Shown here: piece after piece, positions 12,308-22,553 of the stretch
Layout: each line of letters starts with the position of its first letter
Numbering within the stretch: position 1 is the stretch's first letter
From: Isoetes taiwanensis
Lineage: Eukaryota; Streptophyta; Lycopodiopsida; Isoetales; Isoetaceae
Assembly (NCBI GenBank): GCA_021234155.1
Contig: JAJEKV010000010.1
Coordinates: 6,546,871 to 6,610,870, forward strand
DNA length: 64,000 nt
Direction of reading: 5' to 3'
Made by a program: the position numbers and the translations under genes
Notes under the pieces: model-generated
The model's database searches: none
Seen by the model: only the letters and a program-made list of their open reading frames with translations
Told to the model about the DNA's origin: nothing

Positions 12308-14709
12308 ATGAGAAGATCAAAGGGGCTAGGAACTGTGACATTGAATCCGCGGTATCAAGAAGAGCTAATGCAGCAGCAAGGCATTCATGAACAGGGCGCA
12401 GCTGTGGATAAAGAAGATGAAGAACAAGATAGTGATGTGGGCAATAAGAATCGGCTATGGAGGCCAAAAAATTTGAATCTGAGACGAGGAACAGTGATGG
12501 GAAGAAGGGGTCCGGCGACCCCAGTTCCGAGCTGGAAGCTCTACGAAAACCCCTTTTACGAAGGGGTTGTCGGAGCTGTGCAAGCTGCCGGAGCAAGTGG
12601 GCGCCAGATTAGTGTCTCAGCTCGGAAATTGGCTGCCTCTTTGTGGGAGCTGCAAGAGTTACCTCTCTGCAGAGGGTCTTGTAATAAGATTAAATCATCT
12701 GCACATGTTCTGTCCAAAAATTCCGCAGGCTTTGATCCATATCCGAAGGAGCAAATACAGAAACAGCTAACATTGCCTGGTCCCTTGCATCATTCTCCAA
12801 AGGAGTCCCAGCCAGCGCCCAAGGTAAGCCTTGTAGAACAATGCATGTGGTTTTAGGGTATGAGATAGAATGGTGAAAAATGATGCTCTGGGAATTGGGT
12901 TTTGTTGTCGCAGTCACCTAAAGAGAGAAGAAATTCTGCTTCCATCAAGCAAACTCGTACTCCGATTCATAAACGAGCTGAGATTCGTGTGGCCCAGAGA
13001 AAAATTGCAAATTCTGGATTCGAAAACACTGTGAGTTTTATTTATTTTCTATATTCGATCCAAAGTATGGTCTGTATGTTGCTGTAGAAAATCTTACGTA
13101 CCTCCAATCCTCTGTTTTTTCTCAGAAGGGATCAAAGAAGCAGAGTTTGGATCAATCTGGTGAGAAAGATTGCACATCTAGGGAGGTTATAAAAGTCTTT
13201 GAGAGAATTAGAAGCCTAGAAGAACAGAATACATCTAGTGCTGCTCTAGCAGCTGCTCTAAGACTAGAGCTAGAAAATGCTCGAAGGCATGTAAAAGAGT
13301 TAGAGATTGCAAACAAGGCAGCTAGAAAAGAAATCGAGAGTCTGATGAAGAAAATGGCAGATGAGAGAATTGGTAACCGCAATAAAGACGAAGATAGAAT
13401 ACGGGAAGCTTTGCAAACTGTTAAGGAAGAAGCAGAAACAGAAAGGAAAGTAAAACGTAAAGTAGAAATTGCAAACAGAAAATTGGCTAGAGAATTGGGT
13501 GAAGCTCATATAGCACTAAACAAGGCAATGCAGGAGCTTGCAAGGGAGAAAAAGGCCAGAGAACTCATGGAAGATGTATGTGATGAACTTGCTAAAGAAA
13601 TAGGTCAAGATAAGGCTGAAGTAGAAGAGCTTAAGAAAGAAACTGCTAGAGCCAAGGAAGAAGTTGAGGACGAAAGAAGAATGCTTCAAATGGCTGAAGT
13701 CTGGCGCGAAGAAAGAGTTCAGATGAAGCTTATGGATGCTAGACATGAGTTGGAAGAAAGAGCTATGGCATTGGAAAAGCTAAAGAAAGAACTTGATGAG
13801 TTTTTATTGACTAGAAAAAGATGTGTTGATGGTAAAGACTATTTGTCTCACCAAAGTGAAGTTAGAGAAGCTGAAATGCTGAGGGCTGCAGTCGATGCTC
13901 TCATGTCTGAAGAAGGCTGTGGCATGCTTGGGCTTTGCAATGATGTTCATGAAGTAGAATCTCTTGAAGATGATTTGCATTCTTTAGATCTTAACAAGGA
14001 GGCTTCACAGGTTAATGGTGGTTGGATGTGTCATGGTGCTCAAGAAGAATGGAAAGGTTCTAGCAAAGAGATGCATTTTAGCAAACAAAAGGTTTCTTGG
14101 AAAGAGCAGGTCGAAAGAAAGCAAAGAATGTTGGAAAGATCTAGGAAGAATTGCTCTCCAATTCAGAGCTCTGGTGATAAGGACACAGATAACTCTGGAG
14201 AAGTTGGCAGCAGAGTTGGAACTGATCACAGAAATATAATCACATTTGAAAGACATGACCAACAAAGTGAAGGTGAGTATACGTCTAGATACGGTCAGCT
14301 AGATGCGCCTGGCTGTTTGCAAGGTCAACAAACAAGTACTTCGGGGTTTCAAGGAAATGGTTACTGTAAGCACACAGGAGATAACTTAAGCAATTTGCGT
14401 TGGGATTTTAGCAATGGTGCTAAGAGGGAAATTTCTGTGAATCCAGAGTTCATGACAGAAGTACAGGATATTGAGTCTGATAGTTCTTCTGAGGAGTCTT
14501 GTTCTACTCCAAGTTCATCCCCTCTGCAGCAAAGCTTTAGAATAATTCCTCTTCCAAAGAGAACCAATGCTAAATGTTTGGAGAATGGAAACAGGCCTGT
14601 TATTGACAGGCATGGCACTAATGAAGTGGGCAAGGATGCTGTTGAATGGCGTAAACTTGGCCGCGAGATTGGCTTTTTCTCAAACTTAGAGGCAAAAGTA
14701 GAGGTATGA
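12308..14709 (+). CDS. BRANCHLESS TRICHOME / At5g41620-like coiled-coil protein
   Basis: Three exons: 12308-12823, 12914-13030 and 13126-14709. Both introns are GT-AG (GTAAGC...GTCGCAG; GTGAGT...TTCTCAG) and phase 0, giving 738 aa. The N-terminus has a basic RRGTVMGRRGPATPVPSW motif and then SARKLAASLWELQ, the two conserved blocks of the plant family that includes At5g41620 and BRANCHLESS TRICHOME. Exon 3 is a long coiled coil (about residues 215-450) rich in E, K and R heptads. The C-terminal part is Ser-rich (SDSSSEESCSTPSSSP). Family members act in cell-shape and trichome branching and are thought to associate with cytoskeletal or trafficking factors; the role of this copy is inferred only from family membership. 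The splice phases fit without any correction and I see no lesion, so this is the one clearly intact host gene in the window. Additional 5' untranslated exons cannot be excluded. Confidence 0.88.
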
Positions 14710-17016
14710 GATGATTTTAAGAAATTATGGCTGCTGCGCCTACTTCAGTATATTGTTTGCATACTTCCTGGTTGAAGAATGTATGTAAATAGTGTTCCAT
14801 AATCCATAGTAACTAAAATATTTTTCTCAAATATTTTTCTCCAGCATCTGGAACAGTTAGTCTAGAAAGTAGCGCTTACTTTTTGCTTAGATGACTTAAG
14901 TCGTGACGAGTCAGAATGCAACATGGCAAATAGCTTTTCTATCTATCAGCTTTCCCAGTGATGTGATAGAAGTAATGAGAGAAAGAATTACCTTAACTCA
15001 CACTACTACTGCAGTTGCAGTTGCCGTTGCCCTTCACTTTAATGTATCCTCTGCGAGAATATCTTGAAACAGATGTTTTTGGCGGGAGTATCTTCCTTGT
15101 TGAATGGTTGATAATGCATGACATTATCAGCCGCTACAACAAGTCAATCAAAATATCCTGCAGATTAATTTGAACTGACACAAGTTTTGGGGGTGCTCAC
15201 ACTTTTGTACAAGCTAGAAAACAAGAAAACTGTGTCGGCAAAAGGGGACAAAAGGTGAGAAGTGCAGAGCATTGCATCAATATGCACTTGATGCGCATCT
15301 TCATTACAACATTTGGACATGGATGATACTGTAACTTAAGATTTCTTTCAAGAGCGAATATGATCATTTCTGATTTGCCTTTGTAAGACGGCACTAAGCA
15401 ATATAACACATGGCTAAAATCACAAACAACACATAATGTTCATCTTATGACAAAAAGTAATTGTTGTTTTGTAGAGTTGTCCTCTTACTATTGTCTAACA
15501 TATATAATTATTGGTGGCAAGATTCCTTCGTCCCGCAAAAGCAGGGGCCTTGCTTCTCAAAATTGGGGATGTGAGCACGACACATGTGTAAATCTGGGGC
15601 AAGGTAGCACCCAGCAAGAAGGCAGCGTCTGCCGTTTGCGCAGCAAGAATCAGATCAGACAATTGGAGAATGCAAAATTTGCTTGGTCTCTGCTTGCTTG
15701 CTCCAATCGCAGCAAGTGTGTCACAGATCAAATGGACCCCTCCAACAGGCCGAGCAATCACCGGATCCGAACATCGCTACCAGATTTACTGTTTGGACCT
15801 AAAAAAAAAACCATAATTAATCTCCATCGAAAATTTGCCTATGCACAGATCTATGGGTTTCACTACTTGGATTTAGACTCGACAATGCTTTTGGCCACAA
15901 CTTGAAACCTTGAATGAAGCTTTCCGCCGGATTACGCATATCAGCAAGGGGATTAAACGGGCATATGGATCTATGGCAATTTTTCATAGTCTTTCAGCCA
16001 CAATTCAGTTTTTCATATGGTAAAGCTCATAGTATAGGACATAGAAGAAGTATAGGCAGCTCTTCGAGATGGCTATGGCTATCAAAAATATGAGATGGGC
16101 TCTGCAGAAGCATCGAAGTGGGGCACATACCGTGGTGGCTTCTTTCAAGGCCCAAATCCATTCCAGATCCATGCCCAGATACTTAGAATCGTTTGGAACT
16201 GGGATCTGAGAAGAAGGAACAAAACGATAGTAAGATCCAGTAACGAAAGCCCATCTGATTGCCTCTAAATCTGATAGCGATGCAAAGATATATCTGTAAT
16301 GTGATTCTTTTGGGAAACACTGATAAAAAATATAGAACATGGCAAAAGCCTTAAAACATCAGCCAAGCTGGCATTATTAATCCTGCAATATCGGCATTAT
16401 TGGACAATTATGCTGAGGTCCTTTATGAAGCCCGAAAGCACAAGGTAGCAAGTATTATCTGCACTCTTTGTTGAGACTTTAAGTCAAGTGGGGGGCTTCA
16501 TTTTAGTACAATGCCTTGGTATTAGTTGTAAATATGGATTAGGGTTGCTTGAGGTATAATTTAGAACTTGGCCTTATGAGACATATATAATTAAGGATGA
16601 CATGATTGTCATGTTCAGTGTATTCTTCGTTCTCTGAGCTCCACGGTCATCTAATGGTAGCAAATAAAAGGAAAACTCGTCACCTTGCTATATATGCACA
16701 TATCCAAGCTCCAACTTTGGCGGCAACTGTTTGCATTGAGATTATAGCTTACCCATTCTCCATATGGTGTGAACAAATGAATGTCGGTTAAGAAATCACA
16801 TTTAAAAAGCAAATTGTTTACACTTTGGTTTGGTAATGGGTCAAGCCTAGTGCAATCGACGGACACTTTTACGCTGTTACCTTAACAGAAGATGTAAAGA
16901 TTGGTTTTTTCAACTACATCCTTTTTTGCTACAGTTTGAATTGAGAAACTTCACCTTAAAATGCCCTCCATAGTAGTGGGTTTAGAACTGATGCCAAGTT
17001 GGTAAAGAGAAAGGTT
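14710..17016. other. Downstream intergenic region
   Basis: This follows the stop codon of the coiled-coil gene and presumably starts with its 3' UTR. Beyond that I see no long open frame with family resemblance on either strand. Reading frames of 60-150 codons occur (for example 15447-15905 plus and 16005-16340 minus) but show no domain or repeat signature. Confidence 0.35.
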
Positions 17017-17038
17017 CGCGGCGGCCTTGGCCGCCGCG
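17017..17038. repeat. Perfect GC-only hairpin
   Basis: CGCGGCGGCC, a TT loop, then GGCCGCCGCG form a perfect 10-bp stem in otherwise AT-rich DNA. Seventeen bases downstream on the plus strand lies CTAA followed by T (17056-17060), the layout of a Helitron 3' end (hairpin then CTRR). A matching 5' end was not identified. Confidence 0.7.
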
Positions 17039-17240
17039 ATAAATTTCTTGTATACCTAATTAGTCTTGCAAGGACAATAGACTTCATTTCTTTTTGTGGT
17101 GTGTATATGCCTCTAGATTTTGATCGGAGAAACTCTAATTAGGCCCGGGAATTTTATTATTCATCTGGATAGAAAGAGACAATTGGTTGTTTTTTGCTTG
17201 TAAGGAATAGGACTAACATTCCTCTAACGCTATACATTAG

Positions 17241-17272
17241 AAGGAAGGAAGGAAGGAAGGAAGGAAGGAAGG
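17241..17272. repeat. (AAGG)n microsatellite, eight units
   Basis: The tetranucleotide AAGG is repeated eight times without interruption. Confidence 0.95.
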
Positions 17273-18108
17273 TATTTTTAATGAGATCACATTTTGTCCC
17301 ATTAAGGGATGCTTAAAATGCCATATCAGCTTTTTAAACTGTCCAATAAGAGAAGAGCTCCAGTATATCTCATTCCAGTATTATGTGGCAGCCTGTAATT
17401 AATGCAGTTGCAACTAACTTCTGTCGTATCATTTTTTCATTATAACTTTTGATTCAGAACTCCGAACTTTTTGTAGCAATGGGTTTGTCTTCACAAGATC
17501 TATCTAGTGATAACCCATTCATACATCTTATACGGTATAAATATATAAGAAATAAGCAAAAAATCATATTTTTTTAAGGTTAACGCATATGACCATATTG
17601 AAATACATCATAACCATATATCATTGGAAAGATCTTTTCATTCCGCATCTAATGCAACAAACGCCACAACATTTTGACAAGTGGATCAAAAGTTATGGGG
17701 GAAAAACAACAACAATGAAGTTGTTGGTGCTGCATTAATTGCAGTTAATAGAGGGTAGCCATTCCATTGGAGGATTCTTATGGGGATGAAATGAGATCTC
17801 AAATTTCCTCTAATGAATATCGAACATGGTCATGTTTAAACTAACCTTAAATAAGAATTAAAAAACTAGTCAAAAGCACGTTTGATTACTTTTTACAGAA
17901 ATTACATGTTTGATTGCCTCTGTAATTTGTAATGTGAAGCTGCCTATATCAATGTTCACTTAAACATATGGAAACTTTTGAATTAAGCAGGAATAATACG
18001 TCTTTGAAATAGTACGTTGTTGAAAGAGTGGCAAGTACAAAATGCATTAGCTCACGTGTAGTAGAATGAAACTCCTATGATCTTGTTGATTTTGTAAAAC
18101 ATCGAATG
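17273..18108. other. AT-rich stretch with a possible MITE
   Basis: Weakly matching inverted ends are visible: GAGATCACATTTTGTCCCAT near 17284 and the reverse complement of GGGATGAAATGAGATCTC near 17783-17800. They could bound a ~520-bp miniature element, but no clear target duplication was found. The right part would be the 3' region of the Helitron on the minus strand. Confidence 0.3.
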
Positions 18109-18529
18109 TCATATTTTTCCCCTACGCTTTAAATACCAGTATTTCTTAGAACTGGATGGGTTGCTCTGTAAGTTGTTGTATCCATGCGTTGTTGTGTTTA
18201 ATTTTGCGATGTAAGTTTTCTCTAGTTTGTTTGCCTCTTTTTTGTCTTGTGTTTGATGGAGTATTTCCAATTTGAAATTTTGATTGCTGGATGATAGAGA
18301 TTTGTGTCATGAATCATTTTCATGTATGGTTTTTTTAGGTGTTGGAAGAATCTTTTTGTTGGATGCTTGGATTGGCCAATGTACATTTTGTTATTTCGTA
18401 TGCAGGTTATCTTGTATATTTTGATTGCATTGTCTTGTTTTGATGGTTTTGCACCTGTTTCAATATGAGTTAGTTTTGTCATGTATGTAATATATTTTAT
18501 TAACCTTAGAACATTGAACGTTCCTCTAA
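18109..18529 (-). pseudogene. GIY-YIG endonuclease domain (Helitron-linked), frameshifted
   Basis: The minus-strand frame encodes KIYKITCIRNN then KMYIGQSKHPTKRFFQH, a clear GIY-YIG nuclease core: the IY and YIG strands, the catalytic arginine (KRF) and the following histidine. After a one-base shift near 18265-18285 the neighbouring frame continues with NFKLEILHQTQ and DKKEANKLEKTYIAKLNT, then HGYNNL. This supplies the family's NF..EIL strand, the metal-binding glutamate in the LEKTYI helix and the GYN tail. The domain stops at a TGA (18109-18111). Upstream the frame is open to about 18529, where a splice acceptor may lie. It is on the same strand as, and downstream of, the Helitron helicase, which suggests it is element-encoded. 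GIY-YIG domains are otherwise known from Penelope-like elements, homing introns and UvrC. The frameshift could be decay or an assembly indel. Confidence 0.82.
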
Positions 18530-18661
18530 GGTACTTTAATTGTTAAATGCCAGGTGTTTTTATGATGGATGTAAATTAGCCACTATATAGATTGTATATT
18601 TAAAAGCAAGCTTGTTTTGCATTGGAGTATCAATTGTCTTTTAAGCTGAGATTTCAATTAC

Positions 18662-19910
18662 GTTGAATGCTTCCTCTTGGGAAGAATTCTATGTTGCCAT
18701 ATAGTTTTAATGCCAGATTGCTATCCAATATATGGGTGACCTTCTCAATTGTCATGGGGTTGTTTTCTTTGTGGTCATGGTTGCATGATCCCATCATTTT
18801 CTCCATCAGTTTTTGTGCAGCTGGCCTTTTCAAGCGAAGTAACGCTGGGATCCTGACGTTGTAGCCAAAATGTAGGATGCTCATTTGATATGAGTTTATT
18901 CCGTTAGATATTTTCTTGAGAAGCTCGTTGCCTTCAGTTTTCGTTAACTTTGCATAATCAGCGACAACATTGTTTGCTTTTAGAAAATACTTCAAGAAAC
19001 CTGGGTTTTAACAAACGAAGAGTTTTAGCGAGAAAACTTAAAGCTAATGGTTAGCTTGAAGATGCATTAGTCTTATAATTGACTAACTGAACCATATAAC
19101 AAATCAATTTGAAATCAGCTTAACCGATGACATAAGGGAACTAGAATGCAATGGATTTTTGAAATTGTTCATTAAGATGATGTTTGAAGTTTGTTGGTCA
19201 GGACATGCCTTGAGTGATATATGATATCTATTGGAAGCATGTTTTCCAAGAATGGGACAATCATTTTTACAAAACTTGCAAGCTATTTATTGGGTTTATG
19301 CATGGATACCTATGGATATGCTTCTGATCAAGGCTATATGATATCTATTGGAAGCATTTTTTCCAAGAATGGGACAATCATTTTTACAGAACTTGGAAGC
19401 TATTTATTGGGTTTATGCATGGATACCTATGGATATGCATCTGATCAAGACTGCTCAATGTTATGATGATATAAACCAGCAAGTTGTTTAGGTTTACCTT
19501 CTGCAGGATCTTCATTGTTGTCCCTTTGGAAGTCGTTTCTGTAAGTTCTTGCTGTTTCTTTAAATTCAATCATGTCATGCTTTGTGTCCCACCCTTGTAT
19601 ATAATCTTCTGGTGGTATTCCACATAGGTTAACATGTCTCATTACTTGGCTTGTCAAAGTGTGTTTCGTTGCACTGGACGATGCGTTCTTGATATCATCT
19701 TCTTTCTCTATTTCTTGCAAGTAATGCTCCCACAACTAGCAGCGTAGGGTTAGAGAGTTTGTTAGTATATAGAGCACAAGTTTATTTGCACAATGGGTTG
19801 AGTACCTCTGTAACTTCCACCTCATTCTTCCGTTTCCCAGTGTTTGCATTTGAATTGTTTTTTGGGGCCATTGTCTTTGTTATTAATCTGTCATAAAGGT
19901 GTGTTGCCAT
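18662..19910 (-). CDS. Spliced ORF directly downstream of the Helitron helicase
   Basis: Minus-strand exons 19806-19910, 19498-19735 and 18662-19000 join in consistent phases (0, then 1) through GT-AG introns (GTACTC...TGCTAG; GTAAAC...ACCCAG). The ATG lies 12 bases after the RepHel stop codon. The product starts MATHLYDRLITK and continues through an acidic middle (EHYLQEIEKEDD) to a basic region (RIPALLRLKRPAAQKLMEKM). I do not recognise a domain. Exon 3 ends in phase 1 at a GTAATT donor and probably continues towards the GIY-YIG domain, although the phase of that last junction could not be resolved. The long second intron contains a 117-bp tandem duplication. It could be a separate second Helitron protein or the N-terminal part of a nuclease protein. 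Confidence 0.6.
19221..19454. repeat. Tandem duplication of a 117-bp unit
   Basis: Copies at 19221-19337 and 19338-19454 begin ATGATATCTATTGGAAGCAT and differ at only a few positions. The duplication lies inside an intron of the Helitron downstream ORF. Confidence 0.92.
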
Positions 19911-19922
19911 TCTGTTATGAGA

Positions 19923-20011
19923 TTAAAATATACTTGTACCTGCATTTAATGCATAAGCAGAGCATTCTGTAGGCTTGATTGGACGAATTATATGCAATTG
20001 TTGTGAGGTTC
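19923..20011 (-). pseudogene. C-terminal end of the Helitron RepHel, beyond the Ty3 insertion
   Basis: Minus-strand continuation of the helicase frame after the target duplication. It encodes TSQQLHIIRPIKPTE and ends at a TAA (19923-19925). Codon phase across the removed Ty3 element is exact. Twelve bases further on is the ATG of the spliced downstream ORF. Confidence 0.85.
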
Positions 20012-20016
20012 TAACT
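20012..20016. repeat. Target-site duplication of the Ty3 element (left copy, TAACT)
   Basis: TAACT immediately precedes the LTR at 20017 and recurs at 33279-33283 just after the other LTR. Removing the element and one copy restores the reading frame of the Helitron helicase. Confidence 0.95.
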
Positions 20017-21681
20017 TGTGACGTCCCCTACTCGTATACGATGCCCGCACCGTATACAAACAGGAGTTCATCCCCCATACCAGCTCCACACTGATACAGG
20101 GCCCTCCACAATCACTGCACCTGTGACGAGTCCCAGTGGGAAGAGTGAAGGGGTCATTTTACCCCGTCTTCCTCAGGGCCTACCTAGCTGCGGAAGCGTA
20201 AACATATATGTCAGTATACAACATAATCACATATCCACCGCGAAGGGTGGCGCATCGACATCTGCATAGATAATGATCAGCATCATACATAAGGGTCCTA
20301 CCCAAGGCTCAGACTCGAAGGGATGACTGACGGCTTGGGTCTCCAGAGTTCATTGCAGACAGAATTCATGGCAATGGATTTGGCTGGCATAAGAACATGG
20401 CATAGGGTTGTCCACTCCATCCGCCCCTCCTGTGCACACTTTGCAGAGTAGGCTGAAAAGTGTCGGGACCTGACTGTAGCCCGCCGGGTGCATAGCCAAA
20501 GGGGCTATTCCTGGGTTGCATCTCCCCAGTCCCGATGGGGCAGGTAGGGATCACTCCCTCCAGAGATCTACATGCTGACTCAAGGTGACTAGAGGGCCAC
20601 TGCCCGTATTCGACTTGAACCCAATGGAAAGTGTTCACCACTTCACGGGTGTCGAGCCCATGCCTTACCCACGCTCAGTGGTAAGCCATTAGACCTAATC
20701 ACAATGATCCCCGGTAGCACTAACACACCATAGGGATCGTTCAAGAGTCAGAACACGAACCTCCTTCTAAGCCAGTCTGGCCCCTTCACCCACAACCAGG
20801 TGTGGTTCTTGTGCACAGGCCGAATCTATAGTGTGCTAGAGAGGCTAATCTAGGAGCATCTACTACCAAGCTTTGGGTCTCTACCCCCCTTCCCCATACA
20901 AGGAGTTCATAGAGATACATCATCCATATACATCACAGAAGAACTAAAGAACTAGATCTAATCTATATCATAGAGTTAGGTTCTTTAGTTAGAGTCTGCT
21001 ATCTAGAGATCTAGAGGGCTGCTATGGGCAATTTAATAGGCTAAACCTACTGATTCAATGACTAAAAGATGGTTTAAGCTATTAAATTGCCTAAATACCT
21101 GATCCTTGAGTGGCTCCTCCTGACCTGAGTTCGACCATCCTGCTGAAATGCTCGAATCAAGGGAAACTAATGATGCAGCTTCTCTCGGGCATGCTGCGGG
21201 GAGGCGTTTTGGCTCTTGAGGCAGCCAAAACAGAGCTCTAAAACCCTAGAAACGAAAAATGGGCAAGTTAGGATTTACCCTCCTAAATAGACAAGGGGTT
21301 GGCTAGGGTTTCCAATTATCCCCTTTAGGCATGTGGGATAATTGGGAATGGGCCCACTTGCCTTTAATGGCTATGTGGCAAAATGTGCCCACATGGAAAG
21401 GTGTGCCCACATTAATGGGCATATTGGTAAATGTGCACATTAATTGCATACTTGGGTATGGCCCACTTGGCATAAAGTGTCCACATGGGAAAATGTGCAC
21501 CTAGATAAATGTGCACATGGTTAAATGTGCACATTAATAAATGCACACTCCTTGCAAGTTGCCCCCTAGGGGCTACCCACCTGGCTACACGTCAGCGTAC
21601 ACGTCAGTCGGGGTGGCGTGTACGCGTGACGAGGCAGTACAGTATATGTCCTGGGACCGTATACTGTGCTGGAACGTCACA
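20017..21681 (-). repeat. 3' LTR of the 13.3-kb Ty3 element
   Basis: 1665 bp, ends TGTGAC/GTCACA. Aligns along its full length with the LTR at 31617-33278. Most of the alignment is nearly identical, but clusters of small indels occur at about 20240-20500 and 21175-21215. Confidence 0.95.
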
Positions 21682-21736
21682 TTCTCCCCACCTTGAAATG
21701 ATGCTGTCCGCAGCATCGTGGGTCTCCCCACCTTGG
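21682..21736 (-). promoter_or_regulatory. Duplicated polypurine tract with hairpin
   Basis: On the minus strand, CAAGGTGGGGAGAA abuts the 3' LTR (21682-21695) and a second tract CAAGGTGGGGAGA lies at 21724-21736. Between them is a hairpin, GATGCTG CGGA CAGCATC (21700-21717). The polypurine tract primes plus-strand DNA synthesis. The double-tract-plus-hairpin layout recurs at 53780-53838, and a diverged double tract at 799-849. Confidence 0.88.
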
Positions 21737-22553
21737 GATCTCCCTAACCTGCAATCAACCTGATACATACGATATACTACTATAATACTTACACATTTAT
21801 TAGGATTACCTTAAGGTAATATTTTTGGAACATTATTACGCCATTAACTTATGAAATAACTTTTCAATTCTTAACATCATTAAGACAAGTTACTCAATAA
21901 TTCACTTATCGCGACAATTTAGTTTATCAAAATTTTAAATTAACGTTCGAGGTACTCCTCATTCCTTGCAACACATTCCAACAAAATTTGTGTTGCAAGT
22001 CTTCGTAGCTCGACCTCCTTGCCCTCCGGAGCGCTCTATTGGCCTGCAGGTCGACACTACGTTAGTACCATTTAATTATTAATAAAATTTTGGTTATATG
22101 GTGACCACCCCACCTATCTACATGGATGCATGGCTAATTTCCCGGCGTAGGAAGAGGATGAATCTTCCATAATGGCTGTGGAGACAACGTCCTATTATGC
22201 CTATATGCCTCTCATGCCTACAGCTCTAGTTGCCCAGCGTGGAGGATATCCTTCCCGCGTGGGGGGCGTGAAGGATAGATTCCTCCTATCAAAGCATATA
22301 TGGGGCTAAAGGTGCCTTTCCTATCAATGCATTCCTCAATGACCTCCTTTCTCTCGAGGTCGTCTACTTCCGTGGGACAGAAGTAGACTTTCTAATCTAC
22401 CTTCCACTCATCCAAGCAGAAACGCGGTCATGCCTACATTGACATTACACCACGCCCTAGAGATCACCGTAGTGGTCTCATCATCGGTAACAACGCATGC
22501 AACTCATGCCTGGCATAGGTTGCATGCGTAGATTAATCTTAACTACACAATGA
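21737..22553 (-). other. Non-coding 3' internal region of the Ty3 element
   Basis: About 800 bp between the pol stop and the polypurine tracts, AT-rich near the tracts and more GC-rich towards pol. Homologous sequence is present at 53038-53780 in the truncated copy. No open frame is evident. Confidence 0.7.

Noticed and set aside
16987-17038. GC hairpin as the 3' end of the minus-strand Helitron
   Set aside because: On the minus strand the nearest CTAA lies about 30 bases after the hairpin, too far for a typical terminus; the plus-strand layout fits better.
18222-18482. The GIY-YIG domain as the end of a Penelope-like element
   Set aside because: No Penelope-type reverse transcriptase is seen upstream on the same strand; the upstream neighbour is the Helitron RepHel. 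Not fully excluded.
19910-19939. A 28-base intron joining RepHel to the downstream ORF
   Set aside because: It is too short for a plant intron and the phases do not match; separate ORFs are more likely.
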